A stretch of 64,000 nt of DNA from Thiohalomonas sp041685045. Its GTDB lineage: Bacteria; Pseudomonadota; Gammaproteobacteria; Thiohalomonadales; Thiohalomonadaceae. Position 1 is the first letter of the stretch, and each line of letters starts with the position of its first letter. Shown here in pieces: positions 53,467-63,201 of the stretch. The notes below the pieces were generated by a model that ran no database searches, was not told the DNA's origin, and saw only the letters and a program-made list of their open reading frames with translations. The DNA is taken from NCBI GenBank assembly GCA_041685045.1, contig JAWLGP010000012.1, positions 1-64,000 of the forward strand, in the 5' to 3' direction. The translations under genes were made by a program, and so were the position numbers.

Positions 53467-53628
53467 CGGTTGTCGGTGGCATGGGGTTTGGCTACAAGCT
53501 CCATGCCAGCGGTTATCGAGAACAAAGATGAGATCCGCGCTAATGAACGCCTTTGAACGCGCCTGCGCACCCCGAATTTTCCGTAAACCTGCGCGTGCTC
53601 GCGCACAACAGACCGGGGCCGCCTGACT

Positions 53629-55497
53629 TTGGAAGTCGAACTGGCAGAAATTCGCGATTTTCTCGCCGCGCACCCGCCGTTCGAGCAACTGCCCTCCGAG
53701 GTGCTCGATCAGCTTCCGAAGGAGCTAACGGTTCGCTACCTGCGCCGGGGAACGCCCTTCCCCCCGGCAGACGCCGGCGGCGCTTTCCTCTACGTCGTGC
53801 GCAAAGGCGCGGTGGAGGTACGCGATTCGAACGAGGAGTTGATTGGCAAGTTCGGCGAAGGCGAACTGTTCGCCTCCGACTGCCTGGATGACAACGGGAA
53901 TGGTGAAGGTTTCCGCTCGACCACCGTTGAAGACAGTCTGTTCTACCTGCTGCCTTGCGCTCGCCTCACCGAACTGCGGGTGCGTTACCCCGAGTTTGCC
54001 GAGCACTTCAACCAGTCGGTCCGTGCCCGGCTGAAGCGGGCGCTCGCTGTGCTGCAGGAGACGCGCAGCACCGGAGCCGGGCTGATGACGGTCGAGGTGT
54101 TCGAACTGATCGGTCGCCCCCCCGTAACCATCCCGCCCACCGCCAGTATTCGCAATGCAGCACAGCTGATGACCCGTGAGCGGGTCTCCTCGCTGCTGGT
54201 GACGGAAGAGAGCCGGCTCGTCGGTATTCTTACCGATCGCGACCTGCGCTCACGCGGTATCGCCGAGGGACTCGACTACGACACCCGAGTGGAGCAGGTC
54301 ATGACCCGGCGCCTGCACAAAATCGCGAAAGATACCCCCGGCTTCGAAGCATTGATCACCATGACCCGGCTGAACGTGCATCACCTGCCGGTGGTGGATA
54401 GTGAGGGTGTGCTCGGGGTCATCACCTCCAACGACCTGATCCGTTACCAGAGCGCCAACGCGGTCTACCTCGTCAGCGACATCCGCCGCGCCCGGGACGT
54501 CGCCGCGCTCGCCGAGATCGGCGCCGGCCTGCCGCAACTGCAGGTGCAAATGGTGGCCGCCGGCGCCACCGGCTACCACATCGGTCAGGCGATCTCATCG
54601 GTGACGGACGCAATCACCAAGCGATTGGTCGAGTTGGCCGAGGAGGAACTGGGCCCGCCGCCGGTCCGCTACGCCTGGCTGGCTGTAGGTTCCCAGGCCC
54701 GACGCGAACAGACCATCCATTCGGACCAGGACCATGCGCTGCTGCTGGACGATCGCGTCACGCCCGCCGACGATGCCTGGTTTGCTGAACTGGCCCGCCG
54801 AGTCAGCGATGGCCTGGCTGCCTGTGGCTTTTTCTACTGTCCGGGCGAGGTGATGGCGACCAACCCGCAGTGGCGGCAGCCGTATACCGCCTGGCGCCGT
54901 CACTTCGCCTCCTGGATCACCAACCCGCAGCGCAAGGCGCTGATGCTCGCCAGCAACTTCTTCGACATGCGGGTCATCTGCGGAGACGAGTCGCTCTACG
55001 ATCGGCTGCACGCCGACGTGCTGCACCAGACCCGCGACAACAAGATCTTCCTCGCGCACATGGCCGCCAACGCCCTGCACAATCGGCCACCGCTCGGTTT
55101 CTTCCGCAACTTCGTCCTGATCAGCGACGGCGACCACGCGCAGAGCTTCGACCTCAAACACCGCGGTATTATCCCGATTACCGACCTCGCCCGGGTCTAT
55201 GCCCTCTCCGCCGGATTGCCGGAAGTGAACACCTGCGAACGGCTCAAGGCCTCGGCCGAAGCGATGACGCTCAGCCAGGAGGGGGCCGCCGACCTCGAGG
55301 ATGCGTTCGAGTTCATTGCCACCCTGCGCGCCCGACACCAGGCCCGGCAGATCAAGGAAGGCGTAGCACCGGATAATTACGTACGACCGAGCGAATTGTC
55401 GGCGCTGGAACGGGGGCACCTGAAAGATGCGTTCTCGATGATCAGTACGCTGCAGAACGCCCTCGGCCAGCGCTATCAATCCGGCCGGTTCTTCTGA
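53629..55497 (+). CDS. cNMP-binding/CBS/DUF294 nucleotidyltransferase-like protein 2
   Basis: About 622 residues from TTG at 53629, with the same order as the paralogue at 49328: degenerate cNMP-type roll (about 5-130), CBS pair (about 155-285; VEVFELIGRPPVTIPPTASIRNAAQLM), DUF294 core AVGSQARREQTIHSDQDHALLL (about 350-375) and C-terminal domain. The two are moderately similar and flank the transporter. The exonuclease gene starts two bases after the stop, so they are probably co-translated. An ATG start is not available nearby. Confidence 0.9.
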   Translation: MEVELAEIRDFLAAHPPFEQLPSEVLDQLPKELTVRYLRRGTPFPPADAGGAFLYVVRKGAVEVRDSNEELIGKFGEGELFASDCLDDNGNGEGFRSTTVEDSLFYLLPCARLTELRVRYPEFAEHFNQSVRARLKRALAVLQETRSTGAGLMTVEVFELIGRPPVTIPPTASIRNAAQLMTRERVSSLLVTEESRLVGILTDRDLRSRGIAEGLDYDTRVEQVMTRRLHKIAKDTPGFEALITMTRLNVHHLPVVDSEGVLGVITSNDLIRYQSANAVYLVSDIRRARDVAALAEIGAGLPQLQVQMVAAGATGYHIGQAISSVTDAITKRLVELAEEELGPPPVRYAWLAVGSQARREQTIHSDQDHALLLDDRVTPADDAWFAELARRVSDGLAACGFFYCPGEVMATNPQWRQPYTAWRRHFASWITNPQRKALMLASNFFDMRVICGDESLYDRLHADVLHQTRDNKIFLAHMAANALHNRPPLGFFRNFVLISDGDHAQSFDLKHRGIIPITDLARVYALSAGLPEVNTCERLKASAEAMTLSQEGAADLEDAFEFIATLRARHQARQIKEGVAPDNYVRPSELSALERGHLKDAFSMISTLQNALGQRYQSGRFF

Positions 55498-55499
55498 CG

Positions 55500-56192
55500 A
55501 TGTTTGCCAATCTGCTGAGCCTCGAATTCCGTCGCCAGCGCCTGTTGCGCAAGGTACCGCCCGGGCCGCTTCACGATTTTCTCTCCGTCCCCTTTCCTTC
55601 CGCGAAGCAGAATTGCCGCGACGTCGAGTATGTCGCCCTCGACCTGGAAACCACCGGCCTGGACGCGCAGATCGACGAAATCCTGAGCTTCGGTTTCGTA
55701 CAGATGACCGGACGCCGTATCGATCTCACCACCGCACAACACTGGCTGGCGAGCCCGACGCGGGCCATTCCGGAGCGAAGTGCGATCATCCATCAAATTA
55801 CGGATGACGCCGCAGCGGCCGGCGAGCCGCTCGAGCGGCTCATGGCGCGACTGTTGCCGCGCCTGGCCGGCCGGGTGTTGATCGCCCATCACGCGCGTGT
55901 GGAGTTTCAGTTTCTCAATGCCGCCTGCGAGCGCCTGTACGGCGGGCGCTTCCTGATGCCAATAGTCGATACGCAGTGGATTGAGCAGCGGACGCTGGAC
56001 CGCCGCAATCGGAGCTATGCTCCGAAAGAGCTGCGACTGGGGCGATTGCGCGAGCGCTACAACCTGCCCCGCTACCGGGCGCATGACGCACTCAGCGACG
56101 CACTCGCCGCCGGTGAATTGTTCCTGGCACAGCTCGCTGAGCGGGAAGGCGGGCACAACCTGCCGTTAAGGGATTTTCTCGTTAAACTTTGA
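55500..56192 (+). CDS. DEDDh 3'-5' exonuclease, DnaQ-like
   Basis: About 230 residues. ExoI motif YVALDLETTGLDAQIDEIL (first Asp and Glu). ExoII is VLIAHHARVEFQFLNAAC, where the usual aspartate of the HNA-F-D pattern reads Glu. ExoIII is YRAHDALSDALAAGELF (His and final Asp). Exonucleases of this type often accompany DUF294/ActP clusters; the reason is unknown. Asp-to-Glu at a metal ligand may reduce activity or simply be a family variant. Follows the DUF294 gene by two bases. Confidence 0.85.
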   Translation: MFANLLSLEFRRQRLLRKVPPGPLHDFLSVPFPSAKQNCRDVEYVALDLETTGLDAQIDEILSFGFVQMTGRRIDLTTAQHWLASPTRAIPERSAIIHQITDDAAAAGEPLERLMARLLPRLAGRVLIAHHARVEFQFLNAACERLYGGRFLMPIVDTQWIEQRTLDRRNRSYAPKELRLGRLRERYNLPRYRAHDALSDALAAGELFLAQLAEREGGHNLPLRDFLVKL

Positions 56193-56353
56193 CCACTTCC
56201 GTCCGTTTCGGGTTACTTGCGCGGGGCGATTCCGTTACCATGAAGACCCGGATTTCTTTCGGCCTGGAAAAGAACCGAACCTCGAAGACAATTAAGGAAG
56301 CAGCGGCGAACCGCTTCCGCTATAAAAAAGTGCAACTGACCGAGGAGTAACCT

Positions 56354-58294
<1,941 letters not shown>

Positions 58295-58316
58295 GCGAAA
58301 ATCAAGCGAAAGGGAA

Positions 58317-58346
58317 AACCGCGGACTTCGGTCCGCGGTTTTTTTT
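58317..58346 (+). terminator. Rho-independent terminator after acs
   Basis: Stem AACCGCGGAC (58317-58326), loop TTCG, stem GTCCGCGGTT (58331-58340), then six T. A second hairpin, CCTTCCCC/GGGGAAGG, follows near 58402. Confidence 0.92.
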
Positions 58347-58718
58347 GTCCGTAGACCTCGTAAAAAAATTCCCCACGTCCCTGTGGGGGGGATGAAAAGC
58401 CTTCCCCCTCCGGGGAAGGGTGCCTTACTGGCACTCACTGACTTCAGGTCTCACCGATAGATATCCGGCGCGTTCGGATCCCCCTTTAACGTTCCGCCGC
58501 CACCGGACGTGTGCAAATCTATCAGACGGCCGTGACATGAACGTGAATTGCCCCAGCCATGTTCACCGACCGACCGGCGGCGCCGTCGGGTACGCCATTT
58601 CGGTGGCTAAACCGCCAATATTCCACCAATAGCGGCCCTTCGCTTGACTAATCGGCCGCGCTGTTCGAAATTTACTCCGGGTTAGTCAAACCACCACAAC
58701 AACAAAGGGGGACCCCAC
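58347..58718. other. Intergenic region before the SCP2-like gene
   Basis: About 370 bp without a convincing gene. It holds a hairpin near 58402-58421. It also has an inverted repeat TTGACTAA (58644-58651) and TTAGTCAA (58682-58689) whose first arm could serve as a -35 element. An AGGGGG ribosome site near 58707 serves the downstream gene. Confidence 0.4.
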
Positions 58719-59117
58719 ATGACACAGCTTTTTTCGGAGGATTGGATGAAGCGCTTCCAGGACGCCTGGAACGCAGAGCCGGAACTCGCCGGTGCTTTGG
58801 AAAAAATCGCCTTCAATTCGCTGATCGGCTACGGCTTCGCCGAAGCCGAGAAACCGGCCGGGTTCATCAAGGTCGAAAACGGCAAGGTGACGGCTGCCGG
58901 CAGCTATGCCGGCGAACCCTTGAACTGGGACCTGCGGGCCAGCGAAGACAACTGGAAGAAGTGGCTCGAGAAGGGCGTTGGGATGACCACGCTGGGGATG
59001 GCCTACACCACCGGTAAACTGAAATTCTCGGTCGGTGATTACAAGGCAATGCTCAAGGATCCGCGTATGGCCGGGCCGTTCATCAAGAGCTTCTCGGTAA
59101 TGGGCAAAGTCGGCTGA
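58719..59117 (+). CDS. SCP2-like sterol-carrier-family protein
   Basis: About 132 residues with no signal peptide. FSEDWMKRFQDAWNAEPELAGALEKIAFNSLIGYGF and the C-terminal GKLKFSVGDYKAMLKDPRMAGPFIKSFSVMGKVG fit a small bacterial SCP2-like family. SCP2 folds bind hydrophobic ligands such as acyl chains. Here it stands alone downstream of acs, so a role in acyl or lipid handling is only a guess. Strong AGGGGG ribosome site. Confidence 0.8.
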   Translation: MTQLFSEDWMKRFQDAWNAEPELAGALEKIAFNSLIGYGFAEAEKPAGFIKVENGKVTAAGSYAGEPLNWDLRASEDNWKKWLEKGVGMTTLGMAYTTGKLKFSVGDYKAMLKDPRMAGPFIKSFSVMGKVG

Positions 59118-59131
59118 TCCGACCTCGCTCC

Positions 59132-59163
59132 GGTACCGGGCACTCACCTAAGTGCCCGGTACC
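59132..59163. terminator. Long perfect hairpin between SCP2-like gene and the FeoC-like frame
   Basis: GGTACCGGGCACT (59132-59144) and AGTGCCCGGTACC (59151-59163) are perfect 13-bp arms around a 6-base loop. It lies just after the SCP2-like stop. There is no long T run on either strand, so it may be a weak bidirectional terminator. Confidence 0.6.
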
Positions 59164-59353
59164 ATTTCCCGTCGTCATTCCTCAACCGCATCACTCGTAG
59201 ATCGCCACCGAGGCCGGGTCGCCTTTTACAACAGCCGCCACCACAGGCAGTGCCCTGTGGCAGTTGTCGAACCCTGCCGCGGCGCTCCCACTCCGCCAGC
59301 ACGCCACGGACCGTATCGGGGTCGTGGTTCAGGTAACCACTAACAAGGGCCAT
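59144..59353 (-). CDS. Possible FeoC-like small protein, N-terminus uncertain
   Basis: About 69 residues: NHDPDTVRGVLAEWERRGRVRQLPQGTACGGGCCKRRPG resembles the winged helix and cysteine cluster of FeoC-type proteins (D.DTVRGML..W...G.VR......CGGGC). The normal first 15 to 20 residues are missing and the upstream frame meets a stop, so it may be truncated. FeoC accompanies the ferrous-iron transporter FeoAB, which is absent here. The stop lies within the adjacent hairpin. Confidence 0.45.
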   Translation of the reverse strand: MALVSGYLNHDPDTVRGVLAEWERRGRVRQLPQGTACGGGCCKRRPGLGGDLRVMRLRNDDGKWYRALR

Positions 59354-59440
59354 CGCCCGCTGGTCTCGCGCGGGATGGCACGACTGTGGCGGTGGTCACC
59401 AGCCGAGGCGCCCCGCGGTAGGCAACGCCCGACGGCGCAT

Positions 59441-60022
59441 TCAGCCGACGTAATCCGGCTCGTTCCCCGGCTTCCATTTGATGTTGCAGCCGATGCTGGG
59501 GGTCTGCTCGGTGGGCACTGGCTCGCCCGCCAATAGGGCATCGACGGCTGCCCGCATGTCCCGGCCGGTTACCGGACGATCGTTGCCGGGGCGGCTGTCG
59601 TCGAACTGGCCTCGATAGACCAGCTTGCGATCCGCATCGAACAGGAAGAAATCAGGCGTGCATGCGGCGCGGTAGGCCTGGGCCACCGCCTGGCTCTCAT
59701 CGAACAGATACGGGAAAACGTAACCACGCAGCTGCGCCTCCTTGGCCATATGCTCCGGCCCGTCTTCGACCCGATGGCCGGGGTCGTTGCTGCTGATTGC
59801 CGCCACGGCGAGCCCTTTCTCCTGGTACTCCCGCGCAAAAGCGGCAAAGGCGTCGGCAAGGTGCTTCACGTACGGGCAGTGGTTGCAGACGAAGGCGACG
59901 AGCAGTGCCGGATGGGCGTCGAAGTCCCCCAGTGAAACCCGCTTTCCTGATACCGCATCCGGAAGCGTAAACTCGGGTGCCGGCGTGCCGAGCGCCAACA
60001 TGGTCGAAGGTGTAAGCGCCAT
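59441..60022 (-). CDS. Thioredoxin-fold redoxin
   Basis: About 193 residues. APEFTLPDAVSGKRVSLGDFDAHPALLVAFVCNHCPYVKHLADAFAAFA holds the AhpC/TSA-like strand and a CNHCPYVK redox centre. AAISSNDPGHRVEDGPEHM, YRAACTPDFFLFDADRKLVYRGQFDDSRPGN and the C-terminal PSIGCNIKWKPGNEPDYV are the hallmarks of a small thioredoxin-family protein common in many bacteria. Probably a thiol-disulfide reductase or peroxidase-like enzyme in the cytoplasm. Substrate unknown. Confidence 0.9.
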   Translation of the reverse strand: MALTPSTMLALGTPAPEFTLPDAVSGKRVSLGDFDAHPALLVAFVCNHCPYVKHLADAFAAFAREYQEKGLAVAAISSNDPGHRVEDGPEHMAKEAQLRGYVFPYLFDESQAVAQAYRAACTPDFFLFDADRKLVYRGQFDDSRPGNDRPVTGRDMRAAVDALLAGEPVPTEQTPSIGCNIKWKPGNEPDYVG

Positions 60023-60057
60023 TTTGCTGTTCCTCTTCGGTAGCTGGTTCTGCTTGA

Positions 60058-60615
60058 CTACTGCTGCGGCAACCCCCTGCGAAGCCTGGCCACCATTTTT
60101 GACACCCGCTCGTTAGGTGCCAACGACTCGGCCATGTCGAGGTGTCGTGCCATTGTCCGGTAATCGCCATCCTGTTGCGCGATCTCGGCCAGCAGACAGT
60201 GTACCAGCGCCCGATCATTCCCGGTCTTCAACCGCCCGGCGATCGCTGCCAGCAGATGAACCCGGGCAGCCGCCAAACGGCCGGCGGCGGCATCGTCGAC
60301 CCCGCGCAACCAATGATAGTAGGTGCGCGCCACCGGGCTCAGCAGCCCCGGGAAGGGCGTCTGGGCCAGTAGGCGCACGACATCGTGCAGCCGCCCTTCC
60401 CGAAAGGCATGAAAGGCCGACCACACGCCGCCGTTCCGGCAGGCGTCCCACACCAGATAGCCGCCAATGGGGGCGAGCAACACCCCAACCGGCTCCCCTT
60501 GCGTCAAGCTCAGTACCGCACCGACCAATGCCAGGGTCCCCAGTACGATACGAGGCACCGGCTCCAGCGCGGAGCTCCAGCGGCCCAGCCAACCTGTCGG
60601 GGAAAATTCCGCCAT
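60058..60615 (-). CDS. TPR-like membrane protein, unknown
   Basis: About 185 residues from ATG at 60615. One or two N-terminal helices (VPRIVLGTLALVGAVLSL and PVGVLLAPIGGYLVWDAC) are followed by a helical repeat region (RLHDVVRLLAQTPFPGLLSPVARTYYHWLRGVDDAAAGRLAAARVHLLAAIAGR) that looks like degenerate tetratricopeptide repeats. It lies 35 bases after the redoxin stop in the opposite reading sense of the same strand, so possibly co-transcribed. Function unknown. Confidence 0.6.
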   Translation of the reverse strand: MAEFSPTGWLGRWSSALEPVPRIVLGTLALVGAVLSLTQGEPVGVLLAPIGGYLVWDACRNGGVWSAFHAFREGRLHDVVRLLAQTPFPGLLSPVARTYYHWLRGVDDAAAGRLAAARVHLLAAIAGRLKTGNDRALVHCLLAEIAQQDGDYRTMARHLDMAESLAPNERVSKMVARLRRGLPQQ

Positions 60616-60654
60616 GTCTTGCACCCGGAAACATGCACTTCACTGCTCAAACGA

Positions 60655-60680
60655 AAAAGGGACCGTTGCCGGTCCCTTTT
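60655..60680 (-). terminator. Rho-independent terminator after pnp
   Basis: Arms AAAAGGGACCG (60655-60665) and CGGTCCCTTTT (60670-60680) around loop TTGC; on the minus strand a T run follows. It lies about 20 bp after the pnp stop. Confidence 0.85.
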
Positions 60681-60700
60681 CGTATCTCTGTCGAGCGAAG

Positions 60701-62794
60701 CTATTCGCCGGCAGCAACCGCCTTCATGGAGAGGCGGATACGGCCCTGCTTGTCGACCTCGAGAACCTTCACCTTCACCAGGTCGCCTTCACGCAGTTTG
60801 TCGGAGACCTTCTCCACCCGCTCGTCGGAGATCTGAGAGATGTGAACCAGACCGTCCTTGCCGGGCAAGATGGTGACGAACGCGCCGAAATCCATCAGCT
60901 TGTTGACGCGACCTTCGTAAACCGTTCCGACTTCCACATCCGCGGTGAGCTGCTCGATGCGACGCCGCGCTTCCTGACCCGCGGCGTTGTCGACCGACGC
61001 GATCTTCACAGTACCGTCATCGCTGATGTCGATGCTGGTGCCCGTCTCTTCGGTGATGGCGCGGATGGTGGCACCACCCTTGCCGATCACGTCGCGGATC
61101 CGCTCCGGGTTGATTTTGAAGGTCACATAACGCGGCGCGTAGTCCGACATCTCTTCGCGCGGGCGGTCGATGACTTCGTTCATCTTGCTCAGGATGTGCA
61201 GGCGGGCCTCTTTGGCCTGGCCAAGCGCGATATCCATGATCTCGCGGGTGATCCCCTCGATCTTGATGTCCATCTGCAAGGCGGTCACACCTTCGGCACT
61301 GCCGGCCACCTTGAAGTCCATGTCGCCGAGGTGGTCCTCGTCGCCCATGATGTCGGTCAGGACGGCAAACTGGTCACCTTCCTTAATCAGGCCCATGGCA
61401 ACACCGGCCACCGGCGCCTTGAGCGGTACGCCGGCGTCCATCAGCGACAGCGATGAACCGCAGACGCTCGCCATGGAGCTGGAACCATTGGACTCGGTGA
61501 TTTCGGAGACCACACGCAGCGAATAGGGGAAGCCGTCGAAGTCGGGCATCACCGCCTGGACGCCGCGCTTGGCGAGGCGACCGTGGCCGATTTCCCGACG
61601 CTTCGGGCTGCCGACCATGCCGGTCTCGCCCACGCAGTACGGCGGGAAGTTGTAGTGGAACATGAACGGCTCTTTGCGCTCACCTTCGATCGCATCGATG
61701 ATCTGCGCGTCGCGGGCGGTGCCGAGGGTGGTAACCACCAGCGCCTGCGTCTCGCCGCGGGTGAACAGCGCCGAACCGTGGGTCCGCGGCAGCACTCCGA
61801 CCTTGCAGTCGATGGGGCGGACCGTCTTCGTATCACGGCCGTCGATGCGCGGCTCTCCAGCCAGGATGCGCCCGCGCACGACCGTCTTTTCGAGTTTGCT
61901 GATCGCCTGCGAAATCTCGTCCGCAGACCAGGCGTTTTCGGACTCGCGGTCCGCCAGCTTGGCCATCACATCGGTGCGGATCTCCGAAAGCCGCGAATAG
62001 CGTTCCTGCTTTTCCTTGATCTGATAGGCCTCGACGATGGCCGCTTTGCCGGCCTCTTCGACCGCCGCCATCAGCGCCTTGTCGGGTTCAGGCGGCTGCC
62101 AGTTCCAGTCCGGATGGCCGGCTTCCGCCTTCAGTTCGCAAATAGCGTTAATTACGGTCTGCAGCTGCTCGTGACCGAACAGCACGGCGCCGAGCATCTG
62201 CTCTTCGCTCAGCCCCTTCGCTTCCGATTCGACCATCAGCACGGCTGACTCGGTACCGGCAACCACCAGGTCCAGTTCGGAGCTTTCCAGCGTCGACAGA
62301 CCGGGGTTCAACAGGTACTGGCCATCCTTGAAACCGACTCGAGCTACGCCAATCGGCCCGTTGAACGGCACGCCGGACAGCGCCAGCGCTGCGGACGCGC
62401 CAATCATGGAAGGGATGTCCGGATCGATTTCCGGGTCCAGCGACATCACCGTCGCCACGACCTGGACTTCGTTGGTGAACCCTTTGGGAAACAGTGGGCG
62501 GAGGGGACGGTCAATCAGGCGGGCGGTCAGGGTTTCCTTCTCGCTCGGACGACCTTCACGCCGGAAAAATCCACCCGGGATCTTGCCGGCGGAGTAGGTG
62601 CGTTCCTGATAGTTGACGGTGAGCGGAAAGAAATCACGACCCGCCACTGCCTCCTTAACGGCCACCGCGGTGACAAGCACCACGGTATCCCCCATGCTGC
62701 ACATAACGGCCCCGGAAGCTTGCCGGGCAATCGCACCGGTTTCCAGGGTTACTGTGTGGTCGCCGTATTGAAACTGTTTCTTGGTGGGCGTCAC
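60701..62794 (-). CDS. pnp: Polyribonucleotide nucleotidyltransferase
   Basis: About 697 residues, normal length. Two RNase PH domains (MCSMGDTVVLVTAVA, FFPLTVNYQERTYSAGKIPGGFFRREGRPSEKETLTARLIDRPLRPLFP; LRVVSEITESNGSSSMASVCGSSLSLMDAGVPLKAPVAG) contain the catalytic phosphate-binding residues. They are followed by KH (INPERIRDVIGKGGATIRAITEETG) and S1 (VYEGRVNKLMDFGAFVTILPGKDGLVHISQI). PNPase degrades RNA 3'-5' with phosphate and is part of the degradosome. Gene order truB-rpsO-pnp on the minus strand is the classic arrangement. Confidence 0.98.
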   Translation of the reverse strand: MTPTKKQFQYGDHTVTLETGAIARQASGAVMCSMGDTVVLVTAVAVKEAVAGRDFFPLTVNYQERTYSAGKIPGGFFRREGRPSEKETLTARLIDRPLRPLFPKGFTNEVQVVATVMSLDPEIDPDIPSMIGASAALALSGVPFNGPIGVARVGFKDGQYLLNPGLSTLESSELDLVVAGTESAVLMVESEAKGLSEEQMLGAVLFGHEQLQTVINAICELKAEAGHPDWNWQPPEPDKALMAAVEEAGKAAIVEAYQIKEKQERYSRLSEIRTDVMAKLADRESENAWSADEISQAISKLEKTVVRGRILAGEPRIDGRDTKTVRPIDCKVGVLPRTHGSALFTRGETQALVVTTLGTARDAQIIDAIEGERKEPFMFHYNFPPYCVGETGMVGSPKRREIGHGRLAKRGVQAVMPDFDGFPYSLRVVSEITESNGSSSMASVCGSSLSLMDAGVPLKAPVAGVAMGLIKEGDQFAVLTDIMGDEDHLGDMDFKVAGSAEGVTALQMDIKIEGITREIMDIALGQAKEARLHILSKMNEVIDRPREEMSDYAPRYVTFKINPERIRDVIGKGGATIRAITEETGTSIDISDDGTVKIASVDNAAGQEARRRIEQLTADVEVGTVYEGRVNKLMDFGAFVTILPGKDGLVHISQISDERVEKVSDKLREGDLVKVKVLEVDKQGRIRLSMKAVAAGE

Positions 62795-62827
62795 TGTACC
62801 TTCCTTTTGCGCCGGGCAGGCGTCGCT

Positions 62828-63097
62828 TTATTTTCGGAGACCAAGGCGGCCGATCAGGCTACGGTAGCGCTCAAGATCCTTTCTCTTCAGGTAATCGAGC
62901 AGCTTGCGACGCTGGCTGACCATGCGCAGCAGGCCGCGGCGCGAGTGGTGATCGTGGATATGCTCTTTGAAGTGACCGGACAACTGGTCGATGTTGGCGG
63001 ACAGCAGCGCGATCTGGACTTCCGAAGAACCGGTGTCGGTGCCGGCCTTCCCGTACTCCGCAATGATGGCCGCTTTCTGCTCAGTGCTAAGAGACAT
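62828..63097 (-). CDS. rpsO: 30S ribosomal protein S15
   Basis: 89 residues: MSLSTEQKAAIIAEYGKAGTDTGSSEVQIALLSANIDQLSGHFKEHIHDHHSRRGLLRMVSQRRKLLDYLKRKDLERYRSLIGRLGLRK, the complete and typical S15. It binds 16S rRNA at the central domain junction. Follows truB and precedes pnp. Confidence 0.99.
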   Translation of the reverse strand: MSLSTEQKAAIIAEYGKAGTDTGSSEVQIALLSANIDQLSGHFKEHIHDHHSRRGLLRMVSQRRKLLDYLKRKDLERYRSLIGRLGLRK

Positions 63098-63201
63098 TCT
63101 GGGTACTGCTCCTGGCTGGGTTAGGAAAAAAGAGTATTGTAACCGTTAAACCGACGGACGAACAAGGCAAAACCGGGATCGGTGGAGCGAGGGGCTCAAC
63201 C

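Noticed and set aside
56275..56310. GG-N10-GC sequence in the acs leader as a sigma-54 promoter.
   Set aside because: Only the four invariant bases fit (CGGATTTCTTTCGGCC). Such matches are common by chance, and the two GTTAC sequences nearby are direct, not inverted.
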